From: Halobacillus faecis
Lineage (GTDB): Bacteria; Bacillota; Bacilli; Bacillales; Halobacillaceae
DNA: 64,000 bases
Reading direction: 5' to 3'
Assembly: GCF_007991335.1 (NCBI RefSeq)
Contig: NZ_BJYD01000005.1
Location: 1-64,000 of the forward strand
Below are positions 45,409 through 53,124 of this stretch, one piece after another. The stretch's first letter is position 1. The number at the start of each line of letters is the position of its first letter. Below the pieces are notes generated by a model, which made no database searches, was not told the origin of the DNA, and was given only the letters and a program-made list of their open reading frames with translations. The translations under genes and the position numbers were made by a program.

Positions 45409-46233
45409 CTAGCTGGATGTTGTCTGCATGGCAAGCTCTGTCATGACAAGCATGGCTTGGTATGCTTCCACTATGTTTTTAGCCTGAAACCGTACCGTTG
45501 TTGAATCTGGTTCGATTTCCGTACCAGGCATAAGATTTGCCCATTCCGCCTGTCCGTAATTCATAAATTCAATGCGTAGGATCGGGTACTCTGGTGGTAC
45601 GAGCGGTTCGATTCGATCTCGATTATGTATCGCTTCCGACGTGCGTTTTTGCAAAAGTTCCCCAGCCTTTTTCGGTGTCAAACTCTTCACTGCAGACCGG
45701 GATATGGTTTCTTTCACCGGGGCTGTCACGATATTCGGAATGAGGTATTCTGCTTCCATCGCTGCACAGTCATCCCCGGCAACCATCAAAACAGGAACGC
45801 CGTAATAACCGGCCACATAGGCATTAAAGCCAAGCTCCCCTACGGCTACATCATTTATGTAAAAATTACGAACCCCAAAGCTCATCGAGTGTGAAAGGAC
45901 GCCTTTTTGAGCTGCCCTCGCATGGTACCCTAAAAAGATTGCTCCAGCATAAGATTCATCCAGCCCTTGAATCATAGATAGCGGCTTGACACTTCCTGTA
46001 ATCAGTGTGGCATCCGGATGAATCTCATCAATCAGTAGATTGTTCATCTTGGAATGGCTGTCATTGACTAATACTTCTTCCGCATGGTTTTGAAAGGCCG
46101 CTTCAATGACATGATTCGTTTCTTGTGTCATGATCCTCCTCGCCCGTTCATAATTGTGCTTTGAAGAATCAACAAAGGTGTAATCAGGTATTCCCGTAAT
46201 GCCCTCCATGTCGACGGAGAGGTACAACTTCAT
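45409..46233 (-). CDS. dppA: Zinc D-aminopeptidase (DppA)
   Basis: This 274-residue M55-family peptidase has the binuclear zinc ligands in SVDMEGITG, then NDSHSKMNN and GYHARA. It cleaves N-terminal D-amino acids from peptides such as D-Ala-D-Ala. In B. subtilis it is the first gene of the same operon and assembles as a decamer. An alternative ATG five codons upstream lies before GGAGATG, so ATG 46233 is used. A CodY-like site lies 32 bases upstream. Confidence 0.94.
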   Translation of the reverse strand: MKLYLSVDMEGITGIPDYTFVDSSKHNYERARRIMTQETNHVIEAAFQNHAEEVLVNDSHSKMNNLLIDEIHPDATLITGSVKPLSMIQGLDESYAGAIFLGYHARAAQKGVLSHSMSFGVRNFYINDVAVGELGFNAYVAGYYGVPVLMVAGDDCAAMEAEYLIPNIVTAPVKETISRSAVKSLTPKKAGELLQKRTSEAIHNRDRIEPLVPPEYPILRIEFMNYGQAEWANLMPGTEIEPDSTTVRFQAKNIVEAYQAMLVMTELAMQTTSS

Positions 46234-46264
46234 GAAAATCATCTCCATTTTTGGTAATATTGTT

Positions 46265-46279
46265 AATTTTCATAAAATT
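46265..46279. promoter_or_regulatory. Candidate CodY box upstream of dppA
   Basis: AATTTTCATAAAATT differs at one position from the CodY consensus AATTTTCWGAAAATT. The B. subtilis dpp operon is repressed by CodY, so the site fits the operon. Confidence 0.7.
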
Positions 46280-46375
46280 TTACCAGTAGATGACAAATTT
46301 TGCAATAGGACTCTTACTCTACTTCTATTTAATGCGTAAACGTTCCAAGTCGAGTGGCATGGGCTTACACCAAAC

Positions 46376-46405
46376 AAAAAACCTGGAGTCTGGACTCCAG
46401 GTTTT
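46376..46405 (-). terminator. Terminator of the murE-like gene
   Basis: AAAACCTGGAGTC pairs with GACTCCAGGTTTT around a 2-base loop. It abuts the stop codon and separates this gene from dppA. Confidence 0.9.
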
Positions 46406-47907
46406 CACACAGGCTTTATGACTAATGATTGGTTTTCATAGTAGGAATCAATGACTTGAAGCTCAGAATAAGGAACCTTCTCATCACCGATAATTTGGTA
46501 ACCACCGAATCCTATGCCGGTCAGTAAAACCACATCACCTGTCCTTGCTAGATCAAGCGCCAAGTGGATGCCTTCTTCTCTATGCAGTCGTGTATGGATG
46601 TGCGGGGAGGATGGCTGCTTAAATCCACGACAAACATCATTGACGACCTCCTGTCGATCTGCATGGCCTGGCTGATCGACACTCACAATCACTTCATCCG
46701 CCACACTTTCGACTGCCTTTGCCATGAGGGGCCGCTTTTTAGGATCTCGTAATCCAATTCCAGTAATCATGACAATCAATTTCCGATGTGGAATTTGTTT
46801 AACGGATTCTAAAACATGTGCCAGCGCATCCGGGGTATGGGCATAGTCCAAGATCAGCTGATAAGGTACATCTTTATCCACCATTTGAAAACGGCCTTCA
46901 GGTTTACGAATATGACTGATGACAGAAAGGATGGAGGCCATCGAGAAACCAACTTGATGACAGGCGGCCATCGCTGCGAGTAAATTCGATACATTGTATT
47001 CGCCAAACACAGGAGCTTGGACCATATATTTGGTTCCGAAAGCATCCAGTTCAAAGGTGGTCCCTGTTCTAGTCGTATGGATATGAGAGGCTTGAAGATC
47101 GGCGGGCTGACGAATCCCGTACGTGATGGCTGGACCTTTAAACGTATGGATGAGATCATCAGCCATTAGTGGGTCATCGGCATTAATCACCGCTTGATCC
47201 GCCTGCTTGAACAACTTCATTTTCGCCTTTTTGTAGGCGTCCATGGTTTGATGGAATTCCAAATGTTCCGGGGTGAGATTGGTGTGGATCGCTACATTGA
47301 AGTGGATGGTTTCTAGTCTTTTTTGTTCAAGAGCGATCGATGTGGATTCAATCACGGCTGCCTGCATCTTTTTCTCACAAAAATATTCCAATACTTTATG
47401 GATATCCGGTGCTTCAGGGGTCGTTGGCACCGTCTGTTTGAAATCTCTTTTCTCGCGGTCATCCCAGATCCCTGCTGTTCCGAGCGATCCTGTCCGGAAT
47501 GAAAGGCTGTTTAAAATGGAATGTGTGAACGTCGCCACCGTCGTTTTCCCATTCGTTCCCGTAACTCCGATCGTATGTAAAGATTCTGAAGGAGAACCAC
47601 AAACAATAGAAGACAATACAGCAAGCGCAGAACGGCTGTCTTTCACAAGTATAAAGCTGAGTTGAGGGTGTTCGGCTGCAAAAAGATCCAACATTTTATG
47701 ATCCGTTCCAACAACGGTGCGAGCACCCGCTTCAATCGCCTGCTTTATATAAAAATGACCATCATGATGGTCTCCCTTTATGCAGATAAAAGCATCCCCC
47801 GCTTCGATTTCCCTTGAATCATAAGACACGGAACGAATTTCCTGGCGACCCGGACCTTGGAAAGAACCGTTCAATAGCTCGTCCAGGTTGTACGTCTTCT
47901 TTTTCAT
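46405..47907 (-). CDS. Divergent MurE-type Mur ligase
   Basis: This 500-residue protein has the full Mur ligase plan: N-terminal UDP-MurNAc-peptide domain (SYDSREIEAGDAFICIKG), central ATPase domain (GVTGTNGKTTVA; YKKAKMKLF with the carbamylated-Lys position) and C-terminal domain (LDYAHTPDAL). The amino-acid site is unlike MurE. The DNPR (diaminopimelate) or DNPA (lysine) motif is DQPG at 411-414, and GKGHE is GIGFG at 464-468. It is therefore likely a paralog with a different acceptor. It is monocistronic, upstream of dpp-ykf on the same strand. Confidence 0.85.
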   Translation of the reverse strand: MKKKTYNLDELLNGSFQGPGRQEIRSVSYDSREIEAGDAFICIKGDHHDGHFYIKQAIEAGARTVVGTDHKMLDLFAAEHPQLSFILVKDSRSALAVLSSIVCGSPSESLHTIGVTGTNGKTTVATFTHSILNSLSFRTGSLGTAGIWDDREKRDFKQTVPTTPEAPDIHKVLEYFCEKKMQAAVIESTSIALEQKRLETIHFNVAIHTNLTPEHLEFHQTMDAYKKAKMKLFKQADQAVINADDPLMADDLIHTFKGPAITYGIRQPADLQASHIHTTRTGTTFELDAFGTKYMVQAPVFGEYNVSNLLAAMAACHQVGFSMASILSVISHIRKPEGRFQMVDKDVPYQLILDYAHTPDALAHVLESVKQIPHRKLIVMITGIGLRDPKKRPLMAKAVESVADEVIVSVDQPGHADRQEVVNDVCRGFKQPSSPHIHTRLHREEGIHLALDLARTGDVVLLTGIGFGGYQIIGDEKVPYSELQVIDSYYENQSLVIKPV

Positions 47908-48024
47908 ATCATCATCCTCTGTTCATTAAAATCCGCTTTATTTCGGTAAAGTGCTATATTCCTCTCAATTCCCATATTCAAGATTTTTGAAACCTGACAT
48001 CTTGAATTCATTAGTTCTTCACAT

Positions 48025-48058
48025 AAAAAAGGCAGCGCCTGGTGCGGCGCTGCCTTTT
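48025..48058 (-). terminator. Terminator of the 48-residue gene
   Basis: AAAAGGCAGCGCC pairs with GGCGCTGCCTTTT around a 6-base loop. Confidence 0.9.
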
Positions 48059-48075
48059 CTTCTAAAGAAAATGAG

Positions 48076-48222
48076 TTATAAAAGACGAATATGTGTGATT
48101 TTTGCCTGCGGGTTACTTTTCAAATGACTCTCGCGCGCTTTTTCTTTATGCGACGCATACACAGGTACCTGTTTCACGACGCCTGATTTTGCCTGGTAAT
48201 AGATTAAATATTTTTCTGCCAT
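48076..48222 (-). CDS. Small basic hypothetical protein
   Basis: This 48-residue protein (MAEKYLIYYQAKSGVVKQVP at the start) has alternating hydrophobic and basic residues that suggest a small beta sheet. I do not recognise the family. GAAAGG lies upstream of the ATG and a strong terminator follows, so it looks like a complete single-gene unit. Confidence 0.6.
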   Translation of the reverse strand: MAEKYLIYYQAKSGVVKQVPVYASHKEKARESHLKSNPQAKITHIRLL

Positions 48223-48318
48223 TCTACTCTACCTTTCCTGATCCATCGTTGCTACAAGTATTTGCAGGAGTAGGCAGGAATATACATGGTAGGTTTTTGT
48301 GCTTGGTTGAGGCGGGCT

Positions 48319-48400
48319 GCGCGCGATTATGACGTGCTTGTGCGCGGTTGTGACTCTCTTGCGCGCGGTTGTGACTCTCTTGCGCGCGAGTCACGCACGG
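48319..48400. repeat. 21-bp tandem repeat
   Basis: Three direct 21-base units begin at 48319, 48340 and 48361, followed by a partial fourth. Units 2 and 3 differ at one base (GTGCGCGG versus GCGCGCGG, then TTGTGACTCTCTT). No open frame uses it convincingly, and there are no spacers. Confidence 0.8.
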
Positions 48401-48420
48401 AAGGGGTGACTCGCTTAAAC

Positions 48421-48462
48421 AAAAAAAAAAGCAGCATCACTGCATGTCTGCAATGATCTGCT
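48421..48462 (-). terminator. Terminator of the crtN-crtN2-crtM operon
   Basis: On the minus strand GCAGATCATTGCA and TGCAGTGATGCTGC form an imperfect stem with a 4-base loop, followed by T10. The stem includes the last codons of crtM. Confidence 0.8.
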
Positions 48463-49273
48463 TCTTTTCTTGATCGGTCACGTAGTTACGGTGGTTGAAT
48501 ACATGATAGCCGTTTTTTCTTACTGTCGGGAGGATAGCCCGATACATTTTGGCGGCGCCTCCGACCGGTGTCCGTGAATAAATCGGATAATCAGGTAATG
48601 TCTTCATTGCCTTGTCGTAGTAGAATTCCGCATCAGAAGCCAAGTCTTCCCACATGCGGATGAACGCTTGATTGACCTTTTTCTCTTTCAAATCAAAAAA
48701 CGAATAGCCATGAAGATCCATCACTTCTTGGGGTAAGTAAATGCGGTCAATTTCCATGTCCTCGCCAATGTCCCGCAGGATATTGGTGATTTGCATGGCG
48801 TAGCCGAGTTCAATCGCCCCTTGACGGAGAGCTCCCACTTTTCCTGGAGCGATTACAGGCAGAAGCATCAGACCAACGGTACTTGCGACATGATAACAAT
48901 AGTCTAACAAATCTTCTTTTGTACGGATGGTGGTGGGGTACAGGTCCATACGCTGACCTTTAATCATGTCATAATAGGGTGCGGGATCGATGGAGAAGTG
49001 TCTGAAGACATCATCGAGCGCGAGCCAGGAAGGATCAGTTAGTTCGAGCTTCCCTTCCATAAATTGATCAAATTGCTGGGAAAAAGATTCTAGTTCTGCT
49101 TTTGGGTTTTGTCCTTCATCTACGATATCATCGACGCGACGGCAAAAGGCATAAATCGCCCAAACCGCTCTTTTCTGCTGTTTGGGCAGCATAGCGAATG
49201 CTTTCGAGAACGTTTTGGAATGCTTTTCGATTACTTTGCGACAATGATTGTATGCTTGGTTCAAGTCCGTCAT
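48437..49273 (-). CDS. crtM: Dehydrosqualene/squalene synthase CrtM
   Basis: This 278-residue trans-isoprenyl synthase has the two Asp-rich motifs, DDIVDE (near residue 51) and [15 protein letters not shown] (near 166), and the start [12 protein letters not shown]. It joins two farnesyl diphosphates into the C30 carotenoid backbone. The preceding GTG (49276) overlaps the stop of the upstream gene; ATG 49273 has AGGTG 7 bases away. It is last in crtN-crtN2-crtM. Confidence 0.92.
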   Translation of the reverse strand: MTDLNQAYNHCRKVIEKHSKTFSKAFAMLPKQQKRAVWAIYAFCRRVDDIVDEGQNPKAELESFSQQFDQFMEGKLELTDPSWLALDDVFRHFSIDPAPYYDMIKGQRMDLYPTTIRTKEDLLDYCYHVASTVGLMLLPVIAPGKVGALRQGAIELGYAMQITNILRDIGEDMEIDRIYLPQEVMDLHGYSFFDLKEKKVNQAFIRMWEDLASDAEFYYDKAMKTLPDYPIYSRTPVGGAAKMYRAILPTVRKNGYHVFNHRNYVTDQEKKQIIADMQ

Positions 49274-49275
49274 CA

Positions 49276-50751
49276 CTAAACACCTCGCTTGTAATTATGC
49301 CTTTCTTTGACCTCATATTGCAAATAATCTGCCAACAATTTTGCTCCTTGCATGACGATCGGTACGCCTCCGCCTGGATGAATGGAAGCTCCAACCGCAT
49401 ACACATTGCCTAGCGCATATGGCTGCAGTTGTGGGCGGAACACTCCTGATTGGAAAAGGGTCGGGGCTATTCCGAAACTTCCTCCTGCATATAAGCCTTC
49501 ACGTTCAGCATCTTCCGGAGTCCGGACATGCATCCATTCTATATGTTTTCTTAAATCTGGGAATCCCCGTTCCTCCATGGCATCGATGACACGTTCGACC
49601 AAATGATCTTTTTCCTCCCAATCCACAGCTTCTCCTGTAGGAACAGGGATCAATGTATAGAGCACTCCTTTTCCTTCAGGTGCGAGTGAAGGATCCACTA
49701 AGGAAGGGTGGAAGGTGTAAAACGATGGATCATCCGGCAATTGTTTATCCACGAACACTTGCCTCATATGGCTGTCAAAGTCATGTGACATGAAGAACTG
49801 GTGGATAGAGTCGTTTTTATAGATGCGGTCAAGCCCCATATAGAGCAACAGACAACCTGAGGAAGGAGTGTATTTCCGTTGAAGTTGATTTTCAGCAGGC
49901 ATGATTTTGTCCATCAACGGAAAATCCCCGTTCAAGATCAACTCATCGAAGGTGACCTTTTCTCCCCCTGCGGTTAAGGAGGTCGCTCTATCTTTCTTAG
50001 TTTCCACACGGTCTACAGAAGTTCCTTTGAAAATTTGAACTCCTCTTTTTTCCAACTCCTCCTCGATGATCTCAACAAGATGAGCATAGCCGCCTTTCAT
50101 GTACCAGATGCCATGCTCATGTTCACTGTAAGACACGAGCGAGTACATGGCCGGTGATTGTTCCGGGTGGCCTCCGATGTACAAAGTTTGTAGCGTGTAA
50201 GCTTCTACGAGACGTTCATCGTCAAAGTAGCTGCGCATCATTTTCTTCACGTTTTGGTAAGCTTTTAACTTAATCAATGTTTTTATGTTTTTACGGGAGA
50301 AGAACGTTCGTTTGTCGACGAATGACTTTTCGAGAAACTGAGCTTTCCCTTGCAAAAATCGAGTGCGCATATCACTTAAAAACCGGTCAAAATGCCTTTC
50401 ATTGCCCGGAAACTTCTCCTTCAGCTCTGCTTTTTGTTTTTCAGCATCGGAATATTTATTGAAGGTCGTGCCGTCAGGGAAATGGATATTATAAAGAGGA
50501 TCGCATGGAATCAATGGAATACGGTCCCTTGAAATGCCTCCTTCTTCTAAAATACTGAGAAGCATTTCAGGCAGAAGGACGATGGTAGGCCCCTGGTCAA
50601 TTTTGAACGCTTCATGCCGTTCGTAAGTCAGTCTCCCTCCGAGCACATCTTTCTTTTCATAGATGGAAACTTTCCTGTTCGGATCTTTGGATAAGAGCAG
50701 GGCCGTTACAAGCCCCCCGATACCTCCGCCTACGATTTTCGTCTTTTTCAT
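49276..50751 (-). CDS. CrtN-like carotenoid desaturase, second copy
   Basis: This 491-residue FAD enzyme of the phytoene-desaturase family starts [20 protein letters not shown], has [11 protein letters not shown] and [13 protein letters not shown], and ends with [19 protein letters not shown]. It differs clearly from the adjacent crtN, so the two probably act at different steps, for example desaturation and terminal oxidation. ATG 50751 overlaps the crtN stop (ATGA) and has GAGGAGGTG upstream. Confidence 0.88.
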   Translation of the reverse strand: MKKTKIVGGGIGGLVTALLLSKDPNRKVSIYEKKDVLGGRLTYERHEAFKIDQGPTIVLLPEMLLSILEEGGISRDRIPLIPCDPLYNIHFPDGTTFNKYSDAEKQKAELKEKFPGNERHFDRFLSDMRTRFLQGKAQFLEKSFVDKRTFFSRKNIKTLIKLKAYQNVKKMMRSYFDDERLVEAYTLQTLYIGGHPEQSPAMYSLVSYSEHEHGIWYMKGGYAHLVEIIEEELEKRGVQIFKGTSVDRVETKKDRATSLTAGGEKVTFDELILNGDFPLMDKIMPAENQLQRKYTPSSGCLLLYMGLDRIYKNDSIHQFFMSHDFDSHMRQVFVDKQLPDDPSFYTFHPSLVDPSLAPEGKGVLYTLIPVPTGEAVDWEEKDHLVERVIDAMEERGFPDLRKHIEWMHVRTPEDAEREGLYAGGSFGIAPTLFQSGVFRPQLQPYALGNVYAVGASIHPGGGVPIVMQGAKLLADYLQYEVKERHNYKRGV

Positions 50752-52232
50752 ATCGGCTGCACCTCCTCTTCCCTGATCCACCCTGTTGTGATCCGTGCCG
50801 ATTCAAGAATGGTCGGCAATCCGCTTCCCGGATGGGTGCCCCCGCCGACGAGCCAGCAGTGATCAAGTTCCTGGAACCTGTTGTGCGGCCGGAAGTACAT
50901 CATCTGGGAAAGCTGGTGCCCGAGACTGAACGTCGCGCCCTGATGCACGAAATGGTCGCTCTGCCACTGCTTCGGAGTAAGGACTTTCTCTTCGACGACG
51001 TGGCTGCGGATATCGGTAAATCCTGTTTTCTTCTCGATTTCGTCATAGATCAACGATTTGAATGTTTCCTGCTTGTCGTCCCAGTCGATTTCGGAATAAT
51101 TGTTCGGGACGGGGGCTAAGATATAGACGGCTGAATGTCCCTCTGGTGCAAGCGTAGGATCGGTCACGCTTGCATTATGGATATAAATGGACGGCTCATC
51201 GGACAACACGAGGTCTTTTGTCATTTCATTCACATTCTTTTGATAATCCTCTGCAAAAAGAATGGTATGGTGTGGCATGTCATACCGTTTGTCGAGCCCT
51301 ACATAGATCATGAATGTCGAGCATGAAAACTTTTTCTTTTCAAGCTTCTCTTTGGAATGCCGTCGCAGGACGCCGTCATCGACTAAGCGGGTCATCGCTT
51401 CAGCGAAGTCAGCATTGATGATGTATTCATCTGCCTTTACCGTCTCTCCAGAGTCAAGCACAAGGCCTGTGATTTCTTTGCCTGAGACGTTGATTTTCTG
51501 AACGCCTTCATTCAAATGAATCTTGCCCCCGTGCTCCTCCGTCACTTTAGCCATCGCTTTCGACAATTGATTGACTCCTCCGATCGGATGGAACACTCCC
51601 CACTCGTGTTCCATGTAAGAGAGGATAGAGAAGGCTCCCGGACATTCCCAAGGGGACATGCCTAAGTACTTCGCCTGAAACGTAAAAGCGATTTTGAGCC
51701 GCTCGTCTGTAAAGTAATCGGATAGAACGTCATAAACAGATTTCCCAAGGGATAGTTTCGGCAGTGCTTTCAGCGCCCTTTTACTCATATAGTCCGTCAG
51801 TTTGTTATGTTTCGTTTGCAAAAGAGGCATCAGCGCCTGCATTTTTTCCCTTGTATCATGCATGAAGTTTTCATATCCGGCCTCATTGCCCGGGAAATGC
51901 TCCGAAATGACATCAAGCATTTTTTCCCGTTCCCGGTACATCGGTACTCTTTTTCCGTCAAATTGAAGTTCATACATGGGGGAAAGTTCTTTCAAATCCA
52001 TGTAATCATGAACATTTCTTCCTGACATTTCGAAGATCTCCTCCATGATTTGGGGCATACTCAAAAATGTCGGGCCGATATCGAATGTATAGTCCCCGAG
52101 CGAAAAATGACCGTTCCTTCCGCCCACATAGGATTGTTTTTCATAGACATGAACGTCATAGCCTTTAGCTGCTAGGATCATCGCTGAGGCTAAGCCACCA
52201 GGTCCCGCTCCGATTATGGCGATTCTCTTCAT
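50748..52232 (-). CDS. crtN: Dehydrosqualene (diapophytoene) desaturase CrtN
   Basis: This 494-residue FAD enzyme starts KRIAIIGAGPGGLASAMILA, has YEKQSYVGGRNG and FDIGPTFLSMPQIM, and ends with GGGTHPGSGLPTILESARI. It should introduce the conjugated double bonds of diaponeurosporene or diapolycopene. The open frame extends 36 residues upstream through promoter DNA; AGAAGGTGG selects the ATG at 52232. It is the first gene of the operon with crtN2 and crtM. Confidence 0.88.
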   Translation of the reverse strand: MKRIAIIGAGPGGLASAMILAAKGYDVHVYEKQSYVGGRNGHFSLGDYTFDIGPTFLSMPQIMEEIFEMSGRNVHDYMDLKELSPMYELQFDGKRVPMYREREKMLDVISEHFPGNEAGYENFMHDTREKMQALMPLLQTKHNKLTDYMSKRALKALPKLSLGKSVYDVLSDYFTDERLKIAFTFQAKYLGMSPWECPGAFSILSYMEHEWGVFHPIGGVNQLSKAMAKVTEEHGGKIHLNEGVQKINVSGKEITGLVLDSGETVKADEYIINADFAEAMTRLVDDGVLRRHSKEKLEKKKFSCSTFMIYVGLDKRYDMPHHTILFAEDYQKNVNEMTKDLVLSDEPSIYIHNASVTDPTLAPEGHSAVYILAPVPNNYSEIDWDDKQETFKSLIYDEIEKKTGFTDIRSHVVEEKVLTPKQWQSDHFVHQGATFSLGHQLSQMMYFRPHNRFQELDHCWLVGGGTHPGSGLPTILESARITTGWIREEEVQPI

Positions 52233-52357
52233 AACCATCCACCTTCTCTCCTGAACTTCTACTGTGCAATCATTATACAAAATATGTACAAAAGCAGCCA
52301 TTGATCCATCTTCATCAATGTGCTCTGCCGTTTTTTCCATTTCTATATACTCATTTT

Positions 52358-52383
52358 TTACCCTTCCGGCGGATGTTATAACC
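52358..52383 (-). promoter_or_regulatory. Candidate sigma-B promoter of carotenoid cluster 2
   Basis: On the minus strand GGTTAT (52378-52383) and GGGTAA (52358-52363) are 14 bases apart, compared with consensus GTTTAA/GGGTAT. A TATAAT closer to the gene (52272-52277) may be an additional sigma-A element. Confidence 0.5.
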
Positions 52384-52507
52384 CTCTACTTTAGTAAAGT
52401 ACTACTTTCGCTTCTTGATCTTCAAATTCCTTCTTACGATTTAAGGTGGATCACACAAGGATAATTAAGGGAATCGAGGGGATAATATCGTCGAAGGAGG
52501 CATGGTT

Positions 52508-52711
52508 ATGTATTCAAATCAAAGAATTTCCGGACCTTATTACCCTTCCCATTCGACCCACAACCCTCCTCACAACCAATACAGCAACGAACAGTTGAAC
52601 CATTGGTGTGAGGAGCTGGATCAGTGTGAACATCACCAGGAGCAACAATCGGACAGCATGCACCAAAAAAGTAAAATCACAAAACTTTCGCCCCCTACTT
52701 TCATGATTTGA
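52508..52711 (+). CDS. Small His/Gln-rich hypothetical protein
   Basis: This 67-residue hydrophilic protein is rich in His, Gln, Ser and Pro (HSTHNPPHNQYSNEQLNHW; CEHHQEQQSD), with two Cys. GAAGGAGG lies upstream of ATG 52508; the ATG two codons earlier is too close. It precedes the yjcZ gene. The composition resembles spore-coat-type small proteins, but no family is recognised. Confidence 0.6.
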   Translation: MYSNQRISGPYYPSHSTHNPPHNQYSNEQLNHWCEELDQCEHHQEQQSDSMHQKSKITKLSPPTFMI

Positions 52712-52786
52712 TGAACGTGGGTAGATGACCATACACAGTCCCTCTCTCCTGCATAGGCTACGAATGTAACAACAGGAGGTGAGCTT

Positions 52787-52912
52787 ATGTACGGAGGCTA
52801 TCCTTACGGAGGAAGACGGTGCCACAGACCACGACGTTACGGCAATAACTTCGCCTTGATCGTCGTATTGTTCATCCTATTGATCATCGTAGGTGCAGCA
52901 TTTTACTGCTAA
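52787..52912 (+). CDS. YjcZ-family sporulation protein
   Basis: This 41-residue protein has a Gly/Tyr/Arg-rich start ([19 protein letters not shown]) and a single membrane helix, [19 protein letters not shown], the signature of YjcZ-type small sporulation proteins. ACAGGAGGTG lies 5 bases before the ATG. It supports a spore-former. Confidence 0.85.
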   Translation: MYGGYPYGGRRCHRPRRYGNNFALIVVLFILLIIVGAAFYC

Positions 52913-52948
52913 CACGGTTTGGTGCTTGAAAAAGGAACGATAAACACA

Positions 52949-53055
52949 GGACAAGGGACAGGAGGATGACCTTCCCTCTGACTTGTCCAGCGTCTTTTGG
53001 AAGAAGTAGAAGGAGACGCTGAGTGAGGGATGGGGGAAGAACATTCCTCTCCCCC
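52949..53055. other. Three consecutive hairpins downstream of yjcZ
   Basis: GGACAAG (52949-52955) pairs with CTTGTCC (52982-52988). AGCGTCT (52989-52995) pairs with AGACGCT (53014-53020). GGGGGA (53032-53037) pairs with TCCCCC (53050-53055), which is followed by TTT. The third could be a terminator for yjcZ; together they look like a folded RNA 3' end. Confidence 0.45.
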
Positions 53056-53085
53056 TTTACAAGACTCATCTTTATTCTTTTTCCT

Positions 53086-53123
53086 AAAAAAGGACACAGC
53101 CTTCAATCGGCTGTGTCCTTTTT
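53086..53123 (-). terminator. Terminator of the GGDEF-EAL gene
   Basis: AAAAAGGACACAGCC pairs with GGCTGTGTCCTTTTT around a 7-base loop. Confidence 0.95.
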
Positions 53124-53124
53124 A

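Noticed and set aside
46330-46352. Possible CcpA cre site near AATGCGTAAACGTTCC
   Set aside because: The spacing of the half-sites is one base off on either strand, so it does not fit the cre consensus.
48319-48400. CRISPR-like appearance of the 21-bp repeats
   Set aside because: Units are directly adjacent with no spacers and no cas genes are nearby.
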